From positions 3,477,447 through 3,541,446 of the forward strand of contig JALIGW010000032.1 in the NCBI GenBank assembly GCA_023053685.1: a DNA stretch of 64,000 bases, written 5' to 3'. The translations under genes were made by a program, and so were the position numbers. This stretch comes from Diadophis punctatus similis (taxonomy: Eukaryota; Chordata; Lepidosauria; Squamata; Dipsadidae). The notes below the pieces were generated by a model. The model did no database searches and was not told the DNA's origin. It saw only the letters and a list, made by a program, of their open reading frames with translations. Shown here piece by piece: positions 8,840-19,489 of this stretch; the first letter of the stretch is position 1, and every line of letters begins with the position of its first letter.

Positions 8840-8990
8840 AAGCAAAAAACAAGATGGTGGTGCCTATGGCGCTGAGAGAACCAGCTTGGGGGCGTGGCAG
8901 GCCTGGGTCGCTGCCGGTTCCAGCGACCCAGGCCGCCAAGTTACTAACAGTTCTATAGAACCGGTCCGAACCGGTAGAAACCCACCTCTG
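8840..8990. mobile_element. hAT element remnant (GGTGGGTT group), right end only
   Basis: It ends GAACCGGTAGAAACCCACCTCTG-like (the last 10 bases at 8981-8990 are CCCACCTCTG), the typical right terminus of the group. The left terminus is not visible, so the start is approximate and no target duplication is claimed. Confidence 0.5.
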
Positions 8991-9248
8991 ATATAGTCTC
9001 TATGATCTATCTATGTTATATCGATATAAATAGGCACTTAGAATCCATGGAATGTCCTACTGCAAATGAGGTTCATGGAAATGCCAACCAAGAAAACTTC
9101 ATCACCTTCCCTACAACAGGCCATTCAAATGCGATTTTGCAAGCGTAGAGATAGTGTGTGGTGTGTTAATGAAGTTTATTGGTTTAATTTTGGCTGCAGG
9201 AGGGTGTAAATTAAAATGTGAATTTATAATCAGGATATATCTCCACAG

Positions 9249-9320
9249 CACTCAGCTAATCCTGTCTTGATTCAGAAGCTAAGCAGGCGCAGATATGGTT
9301 AGAATTTGGATGAGAGACTG
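9249..9320 (+). pseudogene. 5S rRNA-like pseudogene fragment
   Basis: The blocks CAGAAGCTAAGCAGG, TGGTTAG and TTTGGATGAGAGAC line up in order and spacing with the middle of vertebrate 5S rRNA (CGGAAGCTAAGCAGG, TGGTTAG, TTGGATGGGAGAC). The first third and last third of the gene are missing and several bases differ. It could be a retropseudogene or the head of a 5S-derived SINE. An (AATC)n run follows at 9325-9352. Confidence 0.72.
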
Positions 9321-9321
9321 A

Positions 9322-9352
<31 letters not shown>

Positions 9353-9354
<2 letters not shown>

Positions 9355-9832
9355 GAATAGAGCTAGAAGACACCTTGGAGGTCTTCTAGTCTAACCCTCT
9401 GCTCAAGCAGGGGACCCTATACAATGTGAGACAAGTGGCTGCCCAGTGTCATCTTAAAAACCTCCAGTGATGGAGCACCCACAATTTCTGAAGGCCAGCT
9501 GTTCCACTGGTTAATTGTCCTCACTGTTAGGAAGTTTCTCCTTAATTCCAGGTTGCTTCTCTCCTTGATTAGTTTCCATCCAATTGTTTCTTGTTTTCCT
9601 TTCTGGTGCTTTGGAAAATAGGTTGACCCCCTCTTCTTTGTGGCAATCCCACAAATACTGGAACACTGCTATCATGTCACCCCTAGTCCTTCTTTTCTAT
9701 AGTCAAACCCCAGTTCCTCCAACCATTTTTCATATGATTTAGTCTCCAGGTCTTTAATCATCTTAGTTGCTCTTCGTTGTACTTTTTACTGTTTGTGTTT
9801 GAGCATCCCAAATGCTCACATTGCAATCAAAA
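9353..9832 (-). mobile_element. CR1 LINE 3' end
   Basis: The plus strand shows the CR1 3' end in antisense: GGTCTTCTAGTCTAACCCTC, CCTCCAGTGATGGAGCACCC, a CTCCTTGATTAGTTTCCATCC block and so on to TTAGTTGCTCTTCG. The frame is broken. A second CR1 3' end starts immediately to the right, giving two fragments in tandem. Confidence 0.9.
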
Positions 9833-9837
9833 TCAAT

Positions 9838-10345
9838 CAATCAGAATAGAGCTGGAAGGGACCTTGGAGGTCTTCTAGTCCAACCCCCCGCTCAAGCAGG
9901 AGACCCTCTACCGTTTCAGACAAATGGCTGTCCAATCTCTTCTTTAAAACCTCCAGTGATGGAGCGCCCACAATTTCTGAAGACAGTTCATTCCAATTGT
10001 CCTAATTGTTAGGAAGTTTCTCCTTAAGTTCTAGGTTGCTTATCTCCTTGATTAGTTTCCATCCATTGTTTCTTATCTTGCCTTTTGGTGCTTTGGAGAA
10101 TAATTTGACCCCATCCTCTTTGTGGCAGCCTCTCAAATACTGGAATACCACTATCATGTCTCCGCTAGTCCTTCTTTTCTCTAGACTGGCCAAACCCAAA
10201 TCCTGCAACCGTTCTTCATATGTTTGAGTCCCCAGGCCTTTCATCATCTTAGTTGCTCTCCTTTGCACTTCTTCCAAAGTCTCAACATCTTTTCTGTGAT
10301 GTAGTGACCAGAACTGGATGCGCTATTCCAATGTTAAGGTTTTAT
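9838..10345 (-). mobile_element. CR1 LINE 3' end, second tandem copy
   Basis: A minus-strand frame of 91 codons at 10002-10277 reads EEVQRRATKMMKGLGTQTYE and GDMIVVFQYLRGCHKEDGVK. This is the C-terminal tail of the CR1 reverse transcriptase downstream of the catalytic palm. A frame break follows before the 3' terminus at 9838. Confidence 0.92.
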
Positions 10346-10595
10346 AAAACGGTACCAATGCTTCACGTGATTTGGGGTATCTCTAAGTGGAAAGATCACT
10401 TCTCATCCTTGCCCAGCTGTGTCCTTTGAGAAATTTCCTCCTTGTCGGTCCCTGGGAGACAGCAACAGCTGGATGGGAAATAATAGTCAAACATCAACGG
10501 ATGCAATAAAATGCATTAGCCATCTGAACGCTCGTTTCAATCAAAGAATGCCGCCCATTCATATTTAAACAGGAAATATTGTTTAATGTTTATGG
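10346..10595. other. Apparently single-copy sequence
   Basis: About 10430-10580 holds AT-rich homeobox-like words (AATAATAGTC, ATTCATATTTAAAC) and no repeat signature. No coding evidence. Confidence 0.35.
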
Positions 10596-10731
10596 CAGTG
10601 TTTCCCAACCTTGGCAACTTGAAGATGTCTGGACTTCAGCTCCCAAAATTCCCCAGCCAGCGAATGCTGGCTGGGGAATTCTGGGAGTTGAAGTCCAGAC
10701 ATCTTCAAGTTGCCAAGGTTGGGAAACACTG
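10596..10731. mobile_element. Hairpin MITE of hAT type
   Basis: The 136-bp element is almost entirely one inverted repeat. CAGTGTTTCCCAACCTTGGC at the left is matched in reverse complement at the right, around a short central loop in GCCAGCGAATGCTGGC. The flanks GTTTATGG (10588-10595) and TTTTATGG (10732-10739) agree at 7 of 8 bases. Two sister elements at 18003-18148 and 38491-38625 share the core GAATTCTGGGAGTTGAAGTC. Confidence 0.92.
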
Positions 10732-10904
10732 TTTTATGGTAATGACCGAATCAAATTTTAAAAATTAAAACGCGGAATGAAAGATGAAAGAGAGGCTTCA
10801 GGAGTTTGACGTGCGGGGTGGGAGAATGTGGTTCAGAAAGCTCGAAGCTCTTTGATCCCAGAGAGATTGATAAGGTTGTAGCTGGAGAGAAAGAGAGAGA
10901 GATC

Positions 10905-11275
10905 TGATACATGGGTGGTCCTCGACTTGCGGCCACATTGGAGCCCAAAATTTCCGTTGCTAAGCAGGATGGTTGTGAAATGAGTTTTTTTCCCTATTTT
11001 ATGATCTTTCTTGCCACCGTTGTTAGGTGAATCACTGCAGCTGTTTCAGTTAGTGACACACTTGTTCAATGAATCTGGCTTCCCCATTAACTTTGGTCAC
11101 AAAAGGGGGTCACAATGCAACTGTCATAAGTACATGACAGTTGCCAAGCATCTGGACTTTGATCACGTGACCATGGAGATGCTGCAGCGGTCATATGTGT
11201 GAAAAACTGTCACTTTTTTCAACTTTGAATGGTCACTAAAGGAATGGTGGTTTAAGTCAAGGACTAACTGAAAAG
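10905..11275. mobile_element. Mariner-like MITE, near complete
   Basis: One end reads GGTGGTCCTCGACTTGCGGCC, the other TTTAAGTCAAGGACTAACTG, giving short inverted ends of the type AGTCCTYGACTTA. The interior has TTGCTAAG, GAATCACTGCAG, GGCTTCCCCATTAAC and GATCACGTGACC, shared by about ten copies in this window. No transposase. TA target duplication and mariner/Tigger relationship are inferred from the termini. Confidence 0.7.
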
Positions 11276-11424
11276 TTTCTTTTCTTTGCATCTTGACCGG
11301 GGGGGGGGGAGGTGGTGGGGGATATCTTCAAGGTTCAAAGTTCATTCCCTTTTGGGATCTGCAGAGGTCAAGACAGTGTCCGTTGGCTTCACTCTTTACT
11401 TTATACTCTTATATAAATGTGATA

Positions 11425-11782
11425 TGGGTGGAAACTAATCAAGGAGAGAAGCAACCTAGAACTAAGGAGAAATTTCCTGACAGGGAGAACAATTAGGGGT
11501 TGCCACAAAGACGAGGGAGTCAAGCTATTCTCCAAAGCACCTGAGGGCAGGACAAAAAGCAATGGGTGGAAACTAATCAAGGAGAGAAGCAACTTAGAAC
11601 TAAGGAGAAATTTCCTGACAGTTAGAACAATTAATCAGTGGAACAATTTGCCTCTAGAAGGTGTGAATGCTCCAACACTGGAAGTTTTTAAGAAGATGTT
11701 GGATAACCATTTGTCTGAAGTGTGCAGGGTTTCCTGCCTAAGCAGGGGGTTGGATTAGAAGACCTCCAAGGTCCCTTCCAAC
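11425..11782 (+). mobile_element. CR1 LINE 3' end with partial internal duplication
   Basis: The phrase GGGTGGAAACTAATCAAGG with the following KERSNLELRRNFL-coding block occurs twice, at 11427-11494 and 11562-11630. The second copy continues through the CR1 terminus GACCTCCAAGGTCCCTTCC. This looks like a tandem duplication or two overlapping truncated insertions. Confidence 0.88.
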
Positions 11783-11784
11783 TC

Positions 11785-11836
<52 letters not shown>

Positions 11837-11850
11837 ATTATTATTATTAT
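11783..11850. repeat. (GTT)n(ATT)n tail microsatellite
   Basis: About 17 GTT units followed by five ATT units directly after the CR1 3' terminus. The ATT part abuts the R4/Dong-type LINE. Confidence 0.95.
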
Positions 11851-13137
11851 ACAATTGTATCACAGCGGCCAGTTGTTTCGCCGGATTTGGCATTGATTAC
11901 TAGTCGAGCCCCACCCAGGGGCCTAGGAAGTCGTAATGTATTTTCGAAGTATATGTGCAGAACCGAGCAGTGCGGCTTTCTGCATTTGACTGATGGTGAT
12001 TTTGTCAATTTTGAGCTGTTTTAAATGTAATTCCAGTGCTTTTGGGATAGCACCCCGTGTTCCAATCACCACTGGAATTACCACTGCTGGTTTGTGCCAT
12101 AATTGTTGGATTTCGATTTTTAAGTCCTGGTATTTTGCGATTTTTTCGTGTTCCTTTTCATCGACCTTGCTATTCCTGGTATTGCAATGTCAATTATAGT
12201 CACCTTGTTGTTCTCGACCACCGTGATGTCTGGTGTATTATGCGCCAGTACCTTGTCTGTTTGTATACGAAAATCCCACAAGATCTTGACCATCTGATTT
12301 TCAGTGACTTTTTCAGGCTTGTGTTCCCACCAGTTTGTAGCAGTATGGATGTTATAATTTTTGCATAAATTCCAGTGGATCATTTGTGCAACAGAGTTGT
12401 GTCGTAATTTGTAATCAGTCTGCGCGATTTTCTTGCAGCAGCTGAGCACATGGGCTACAGTTTCATCAGCTTCCTTGCATAATCTGCATTTAGCATCATT
12501 TGAAGATTTATCAATTTTGGCCTTTATGGCATTTGTACGAATTGCCTGTTCTTGTGCGGCCAGGATCAATGATTCTGTTTCTTTCTTTAAAGTACTAGAT
12601 GTTAACCATAACCAAGTTTTTTCACTGTCCACTTTGTCTTTTATTTTTTCCAGAAATTGGCCATGTAATGCTTTATTTTGCCAACTCTCCATTCTTGATT
12701 TTATCACATTTTTTCTGTATTCTTGTTTCGTCTGTTGGACCTTCAGTAGATTTTTGTACTTTACTTCAATTAATAGATGTTCTTGACTTTCTTTTAAATA
12801 ATCCGCCAATGCATGCTTTTCTTCTTCAACTGTTTGCTTTACTTGTAGTAGTCCTCTGCCACCTGATTTTCTGGGCAGGTAAAGTCTATCAGTGTCACTA
12901 CGTGGATGTAAACTGTAGTGCATTGTCATTAGTTTTCTGGTGTTTCGGTCCAAAATGTCCAAATCAGCTTGTGTCCAGTTAATTATACCAGCCGTGTATC
13001 TTATGACTGGTATTGCCCAGGTATTCATGGCCTTGATGGTGTTTCCACCATTTAATTTAGATTTCAAAATGTTCCTAACTCTGTTGGTGTACTCTCTTCT
13101 AATGATAGTTTTCACTTCTCCATGTCTGATGTTATCC

Positions 13138-13139
<2 letters not shown>
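11851..13139 (-). mobile_element. R4/Dong-type LINE, 5'-truncated, with a 339-codon open frame
   Basis: The minus-strand frame 12120-13139 is open for 339 codons. It begins in the RT thumb region (MNTWAIPVIRYTAGIINWTQ, RKSGGRGL). It then has a zinc-knuckle-like CRLCKEADETVAHVLSCC, followed by YKLRH and HWNLC. Near the end is a restriction-like endonuclease core, TPDITVVENNKVTIIDIAIP, in which PD is followed by D at the expected distance. This arrangement is typical of R2/R4-type LINEs with a C-terminal restriction-like nuclease. The RT palm is missing. The element lies between (ATT)n on the left and (TTA)n on the right, the kind of target known for Dong. The 3' UTR is about 11851-12119. The intact frame suggests a fairly recent insertion. 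Confidence 0.82.

Positions 13140-13228
<89 letters not shown>
13140..13228. repeat. (TTA)n microsatellite
   Basis: About 30 uninterrupted TTA units at the 5' truncation point of the R4/Dong-type LINE. Tyrosine or isoleucine runs in its frames are artefacts. Confidence 0.97.
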
Positions 13229-13229
<1 letters not shown>

Positions 13230-13382
13230 GGTGGAACAACTTGCCTCCAGAAGTTGTGAATGCTCCAACACTGGAGACTTTTTAAGAAGAGATTGGACAG
13301 CCATTTGTCTGAAATGGTACAGGGTTTCCTGCTTGATCAGGGGGTTGGACTAGAAGACCTCCAAAGTCCCTTCCAAGTCTGT
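13229..13382 (+). mobile_element. CR1 LINE 3' end fragment
   Basis: GGTGGAACAACTTGCCTCC through GGTTGGACTAGAAGACCTCC and GTCCCTTCCAAGTCTGTTA is the last 150 bp of CR1. It may be the displaced 3' part of the CR1 at 11425-11782, separated by the LINE and its TTA target, or an independent copy. Confidence 0.85.
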
Positions 13383-13533
13383 TATTCTCTTCTCTTCTCC
13401 TCTCCTCTCCTCTCCTCTCCTCTCCTCTCCTCTCCCCTCCCCTATTCTACTCTACTCTACTCTACTCTACTCCTATTCTATTCTATTCTATTCTATTCTA
13501 TTCTATTCTATTCTATTCTATTCTATTCTATAT
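13383..13533. repeat. (TCTCC)n then (TACTC/TATTC)n tract
   Basis: Pentamer repeats change in steps from TCTCC to CTACT to CTATT, a gradient typical of slippage with point mutation. Confidence 0.95.
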
Positions 13534-13617
13534 ATAAAAATATTTTATATTTTATACTTTTCTTTGAAGTGTTGCCATGTAAAGCAAATTTCTTTGGCTA
13601 TATAGTGTTGGTCAGAG

Positions 13618-13838
13618 AAAAGAGAGAGGAGAGAGGAGAGAGAGAAGAAAGGGGAGAGAGAGGGGAGAAGGGAGAGGGAGGGAGGGAGGGAGGGAGGGAG
13701 GGAGAGAGAGAGAGAGAAGAGAGAAGAGAGAAGAGAGAAGAGAGGTGAGAGAGAGAAGAGGGGAGAGAGAGAAGAGAAGGGAGAGGGGGGAGGGACGGAG
13801 GGAGGGAGGGAGGGAGAGAGAGAGAGAGAGAGAGATTC
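13618..13838. repeat. GA/GGGA purine tract
   Basis: About 220 bp of almost pure purine on the plus strand with GAGA, GGGA and AGAGAAG subrepeats. Opposite-strand serine/leucine/proline frames are artefacts. Confidence 0.95.
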
Positions 13839-14169
13839 TGCACATAGATTCTGGCCTCTGAGAAGGACATTCTCTTGGGTGGATTTTCGTTGGCCGAAGG
13901 TAAAGCTGGTGTTTAAAAGATGGAAGAAATTAGCCAGGTGAATCCATCCCAGAGTGGCTGGGCTTATCTCATCGCCCATCTTCTGCCACACGCTTCCAAT
14001 TGGATTGGTCTTCGCTTAAGAGGCCGGCATGGATTTCATTTAGCCAGCTTGACATACAGATGTTCAATTGGTAAAACGGCATCTTATCTCTGTAATTGTC
14101 TCCCCACTTAAGCTGCTCCTGGATAGCAGCTTCGGAAATAAGTCTTGGTTAGGCAGCTCCCCAATGAAA
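13839..14169. other. No gene recognised
   Basis: Non-repetitive stretch between two low-complexity blocks. No exon or RNA gene seen. Confidence 0.45.
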
Positions 14170-15126
<957 letters not shown>

Positions 15127-15426
15127 AATTTTTAGACACCGAAGGAGTGGGTTAATGTATGTGTGTGCAATTATAGGATGGGGCACCTAATCTACTCCCA
15201 ACAGTGGAAAACTATTCCTATTCTTACTATTGCAGACGTTCAACTCACGAGGGGTGCAAAGGAATTGTACAGTAATGCCTAGGACAGATTTTTTTTATTA
15301 GTAGTAACTCCAGGCCCTTGTGAGAACCGCTGCCTTTCCTGCTTTGAAAAACTCCATCTGTGTCATCTAACCCTGATTATGAAGCTATGTTGGCTTATTG
15401 TCCTTGTTGTTTTAACACACTCTATG
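15127..15426. other. No gene recognised
   Basis: Ordinary sequence to the left of a solo LTR. Nothing assignable. Confidence 0.45.
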
Positions 15427-16112
15427 TGTTGTGGCTTGCTCGCGTCCCGCGCAGCTGGCCATGGATCCGGAGGACCAAGAGCCGACTCTGGCACAGCACT
15501 ATCATCCCGTGCACCTGGCACCTGAGTCTGATAGCGAGGAGGACTCAGTGCCAGAGGAGGAAAACCAGCCAGGGCCTTCTGCACCTTCTCAGCTGGTGCT
15601 GAGTGAGTCATCAGAGAGGAGGAGCCTCTGCTGGATGCTAGGGCTCGCAGGGCAGCTAGCAGGCAGGAATGGCTCTACAGACGGAGGTCTCCTCGCATAT
15701 AGAGCTGAGGGCTAATTGGCCACACCCTCAGGCTATTTAAGGCTTGGAGCATGCAGTAGTAGTTGCTGGAAGCAACTACGGTGATTTATTGCACTCAAGA
15801 GTTCTCTGCATTTGTGTTCCCACTCTGAGTCTTATATTTTGGATTATCGGCTCCTTTGATATTTGGTTCCAGGATTCCAGCCAACTTTAGTGAGTAAGAG
15901 ATAAGGATGGATTAATTGCCTGTTTGTTTGGGACTTTGAACTCTGGCCAAAAGCTCACGAAGAGAATATTGAACTTTATGCACCAAGAAATCTCTCTCTG
16001 TTTTTCCCTGGACTTTAAACCTGAATTTTACTAAGCGTATTTATTAGTAAAGACCCCTTATGATTTAGCAAACAGTTGTGTGTTCTGAGGGTTCCCGTGC
16101 TGGGTCTCAACA
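15427..16112 (+). mobile_element. Solo LTR (about 686 bp)
   Basis: It starts TGTTGTGG and ends CTCAACA, with matching terminal inverted TGTTG and CAACA. Flanks CTATG (15422-15426) and CTATA (16113-16117) agree at 4 of 5 bases. A TATA-like GGCTATTTAAGGC lies near 15733. An open frame from 15461 starts MDPEDQEPTLAQHYHPVHLA and is acidic and rich in S, E and P; it stops inside the LTR at 15715. No internal retroelement genes are adjacent. Confidence 0.72.
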
Positions 16113-16304
16113 CTATACTGTATTACAACATATCACAATGACTCCCTTTGACTCGCTTAGCTTCATAAACTTGCAACACACACCAGAGTTCACCTGTCTT
16201 GTCAGGAGACACTTCATGATCCATTGGGACCGTTATCAGCAAGGATCATGTCAAGGGATCATGGGGGGGGGCTCTCCAATGACATTGTGTCATGAGGTCT
16301 TGAC

Positions 16305-16346
16305 TATAGGTAGTCCTTGACTTACTACCACAATTGGGCCCAAATG
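16305..16346. mobile_element. Mariner-like MITE end fragment
   Basis: TAGGTAGTCCTTGACTTAC followed by CACAATTGGGCCC is one terminus of the MITE described at 10905. It is cut off by a Penelope class B module. Confidence 0.6.
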
Positions 16347-16595
16347 TCTATGGAGATTCTCAAGTCCTCGAGGTCGTGGTTGTCCCAAAGGTGCTTTTTT
16401 TTTTCAAGAGGCAACTGGACTTTCTGGTTTTTCTTTGAAGACAATTTCGCTTCTCATCCAAGAAGTTTCTTCAGCTCTGACTGGATGGTGGGGAAATGGA
16501 AGGATTTATACTCCTTGCAGACAGTTGGTCATTTGCATACTTTTAGAGAGTCATTGAGGCCACTTGGAGGTTTATTTGTAGTCCTCAAGGTCATC
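16347..16595 (-). mobile_element. Penelope-like terminal module, class B
   Basis: Plus-strand order: GAGATTCTCAAGTCCTCGAGG, GGCAACTGGACTTTC, hammerhead-like motif, GGAAGGATTTATACTCC (TATA on the minus strand), then GTCATTGAGGCCACTTGGAGG. This is the same order as 2866-3100. Confidence 0.6.
16436..16478 (-). ncRNA. Hammerhead-like motif, class B, decayed cleavage site
   Basis: Minus strand reads CUGAAGA, then ACUUCU with AGAAGC around loop UGGAUG, then GAAAUUGUC. Core boxes and most of stem II survive. Stem III has one extra base and altered sequence, so cleavage is unlikely. Confidence 0.45.
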
Positions 16596-16812
16596 AGAGA
16601 GAGAGGGATGGAGGGAGAGAGGGAAGGAAGGAATGGGGGGGAGGAAGAAAGGAAGAAGGAGGGAAGAGTGGGAAGGAAGGAGAGAAGGAGAAAAAGAGGA
16701 AGAAGGGAACAAGAAAAGAAAGATAGAGGGAGGGAGGGAGGGAGGGAGGAAGAGGGGAGGAAGGGAGGAGAGGAGGAGGAAGGGAGGGAAGAAAGAAAGA
16801 AGGGAAACATCT
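16596..16812. repeat. GGGA/GGAA purine tract
   Basis: Pure purine with GGGA and GAAGG subrepeats. Charged K/E/R/G frames are artefacts. Confidence 0.95.
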
Positions 16813-17599
16813 GAAACAGAATGTAATTAAAAAAGAAGAAGTTATGATTATGCTTTCATTTCCTCTTCCTCCTCCTCCTCCTCCTCTTCTTCCTTCCAAG
16901 GGAAAAGTTAGATGTTAAAACCTGGATCGGAAACTTGTACTTTAAAGAGAAGATTTCCTTGGGAAATCATTTTAAACAGAACAAAGCATCAGGCCTTTAA
17001 AAAACACAACTCAAATTTGCAGGCTGAAACCTTGTCCCCAAACGTACAAACAAAATGGCCCCGATTAATCCCGAGCGCATACACATCCTGGACCGACACA
17101 GACATAAAAAGCAAGTTTTCTTTACGGATAAACGTGGTTAAAAAAAAAACACCAGACAGGGGAAAAGAAAAGACTTTTTTTAAAAAAAAATGTTCTTGCA
17201 CAATGAAAAGCTGTCAGTTGCTAGAAGCCATATTGTAGTTGGGGAGTCAGACAGGTGATTGACAGGGGTTAAAAGTGTCCCAATTTCTTTTCTGCGGCAA
17301 CTCCTTCGCAGCAAGGAGAAGCATGCCCTTCACAGCCGTCACATCGCCGGGGCTTTTGTTCCCCAAACACTTGGATGGAAAAGCTCTACATTCCCCTTTG
17401 GCTTCCTTCGGTAAAGTTTGGAAAAACATTTCGCCCGTCTACGAGTTTCTAACGGCATCCGACTCCTTGAGTTGTGTAGAGGAGGTTGTGGAAGCTTTGA
17501 CAGTACTTAAAGTGGATCTTGAAAGTAGAGCTTGGATGTTTTCGTGCCAATGTTACATTACCCAAAACTGAGTAACATCAGTGCTAGAAGCGAGTAGAG
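16813..17599. other. No gene recognised
   Basis: An open frame of 98 codons at 17275-17571 and one of 108 codons at 16912-17238 exist, but neither has recognisable domains or splice context. No repeat was identified. Confidence 0.4.
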
Positions 17600-17945
17600 T
17601 ATTGATATTGTGTACTTTTTTGATTGTTGGTCTAGTATTATCCCCTAGTCAGCGGTGGGTTGCTCCCAGTTCAGCCTGGTTCTGCAAACCAGTAGTGCCG
17701 GTGGCAGGAGGGTTCTACATGCGCAGAAGTGTTGCATGTGCGAACGAGCAATTACATGCGTGAACTGGTAGCAACGGGTTTTAGAACCCACTACTGTCCC
17801 TAGTGTTAATTTTTGCTCATTTGGACGTTGTTTGCTGGCAAGGAGGTGCTTTGGACTTTTTGCTTCTTTTTTGTTGTTTTTTATTCTTTCTTTTGAATGG
17901 CTTATTGTTGGAATTCATTTTTGGAATGTACAGTATGTTTATGCA
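17600..17945 (-). mobile_element. Penelope-like pol remnant split by a hAT element
   Basis: TTGTTGGTCTAGTATTATCC and, after the hAT element, GTTTGCTGGCAAGGAGG and TTCTTTTGAATGGCTTATTG align in order with 7620-7750. It is an antisense, heavily decayed pol segment. Confidence 0.55.
17650..17796. mobile_element. Non-autonomous hAT element (GGTGGGTT group), 147 bp
   Basis: It begins CAGCGGTGGGTTGCTCCC and ends GAACCCACTACTG. Flanks CCCCTAGT (17642-17649) and TCCCTAGT (17797-17804) match at 7 of 8 bases. It is the shortest complete member in the window. Confidence 0.88.
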
Positions 17946-18002
17946 ACAACTATAATAGTATTCAGCCAGTAGATGGCAGCGTTTACAAGTATGGATCTAT
18001 GG

Positions 18003-18148
18003 CAGGGGTGGCCAAACTATGGTTCTTTGAGGACCTGTGGACTTCAATTCCCAGAATTCCTGACCTAGCCGTGCATGCATGGCTGGCTCAGGAATTCTGG
18101 GAGTTGAAGTCCACAGGTCCTCAAAGAACCATAGTTTGGCCACCCCTG
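18003..18148. mobile_element. Hairpin MITE of hAT type
   Basis: CAGGGGTGGCCAAACTATGG at the left is repeated in inverted form at the right, and both arms carry GAATTC(C/T)... GGGAGTTGAAGTCCACAGG-type sequence. Flanks ATCTATGG are identical at 17995-18002 and 18149-18156. The centre holds CCGTGCATGCATGG. Confidence 0.95.
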
Positions 18149-18170
18149 ATCTATGGTGTATACTCTATGC

Positions 18171-18541
18171 CACTGATGGCGAACCTTTTTTTGCTTGGGT
18201 GCCAAAAGGGCGTGCACACTTGCGATGGCGCGATGGCACATGCCCACACCCATAATGCAATGGCCTCCCCTTATGCATGCACACACAACCCTCCGTACTG
18301 CCCCCATGTTTCAGAACTTCCAGTTGGCCTGTTGGGCTGTTTTATGCCATCCACAGGCTCCGGAGGCTTTCCTGAAGCCTGGGGAGGGCGAAAAACAGCC
18401 CAACGGGTGAAAACGGCCTCCCCCCTGCCCTCCAGAAGGCCGAAAATCCGCTGGATTTGACATAGGGCAAAGCCTCGCGTGCCCTCAGATATGGCTCCGC
18501 TTGCCACCTTTGGCACTCGTGCCATAGGTTCGCCATCACTG
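18171..18541. mobile_element. Non-autonomous hAT element (GATGGCGAACC group), 371 bp
   Basis: Termini are CACTGATGGCGAACCT and AGGTTCGCCATCACTG. Flanks CTCTATGC are identical at 18163-18170 and 18542-18549. Sister copies are at 40125-40561 and 60084-60509. The interior is GC-rich (GGAGGGCG, CCAGAAGG) without a transposase. Confidence 0.95.
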
Positions 18542-18551
18542 CTCTATGCTC

Positions 18552-18618
18552 TTTTGTTCTAAGTAGAGTTTCCCTGTTTCCTGTTACAGCTACAGCAGTT
18601 GAGCAGTAAAGCACATGG
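18552..18618. repeat. 67-bp direct repeat, left copy
   Basis: TTTTGTTCTAAGTAGAGTTT through TAAAGCACATGG is repeated at 22026-22092 with 3 differences in 67. The two copies flank the 3.4-kb LINE. The origin of so long a direct repeat is uncertain. Confidence 0.85.
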
Positions 18619-18619
18619 C

Positions 18620-19152
18620 ACCAGCTCGACTTGATTCTGACCAGGCGTTCTGATCTTCCCAGTATTACAATCACACGTAGCTATCAGGGTACTGACTGCG
18701 ATACAGACCACTCCTTGGTGTGCAGCAGAATAAAACTGCAGACAAAGAGAGTGCATCACTCGAAGAAGGAAAGAAGACCACAAATCGACATCAGCAAGAC
18801 CCGCAACCAGGGCAAAGTGGAGGAATTTGCACATGCACTAGAGGAAACGCTCCTAGGCCCGGCTGAAGCAAACATATCCGAAAGATGGGAATATTTCAAG
18901 AATGCTGTCTATAACACCGCCTTGTTAGTATTTGGTAAGGAGATCAGAAAGTCAGCAGATTGGTTTGAAGCCCATTCGGAGGAGCTGACGCCAGCCATTG
19001 AGGAAAAAAGGAGAGCGCTAATTGCATATAAAGCTTGCTCCAGTGCGCACAATCTACAGGTTCTGCGAGCTGCTCGTAGCAAAGACCAACAGGCCGCCAG
19101 GAGATGTGCAAATGACTATTGGTTGCAGCTTTGCTCTCGGATCCAAATAGCA
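18620..19152 (+). mobile_element. LINE part 1: end of AP endonuclease and linker
   Basis: The frame from about 18631 reads GTDCDTDHSLV, the terminal SDH-like motif of apurinic-type LINE endonucleases, then a linker ending LQLCSRIQIA. The upstream part of the endonuclease is missing, so the element is 5'-truncated. The family resembles I/Nimb or RTE-like elements; the exact clade is uncertain. The frame is interrupted at 19153 by a solo LTR and resumes with ADTGNIKGMYDG. Confidence 0.75.
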
Positions 19153-19484
19153 TGTCACGTAGTGAATATTGTCAGTTGTATGTCTATGCAGGGTGATGCA
19201 CCCCTATCTAATATTATGGTATTTTCCAATACAAGCAGGACATGTGATATGAAGTGTACGCATGTCTACATTCCTAATCCACCATTATTTTCTCTTTTGC
19301 CTTAGCTCTTGACCTGAACAGTCGTGCTTTTTTTTAGCAAAGATGTAATTATTCAGGATTTATTGTTTTTGTACTGAAATAAATATTTTCTATTAGACTT
19401 TAATCTCGGTTTTATTTCTAAATGTCTGAATTCCCAGTAAAGATCAAAACGTCGCCTCTATGAGATTTTATTCTCATCCTAACA
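19153..19484 (+). mobile_element. Solo LTR (332 bp) inside the LINE
   Basis: It begins TGTCACGTAG and ends CATCCTAACA, with identical flanks TAGCA at 19148-19152 and 19485-19489. A polyadenylation signal AATAAA lies at about 19379, followed by GGTTTTATTTC. The second LTR at 29553-29892 has a similar length, the same order and a similar TCGGTTTTATTTC segment, so they are probably one family. Removing it restores the LINE reading frame. Confidence 0.8.
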
Positions 19485-19489
19485 TAGCA

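Noticed and set aside
11851..13139. Host gene with a 339-codon exon
   Set aside because: The protein has LINE-specific zinc-knuckle and restriction-like nuclease motifs and lies within TTA repeats.
17275..17571. 98-codon frame as a possible gene
   Set aside because: No recognisable domain, no splice or promoter context; length is within chance for this window.
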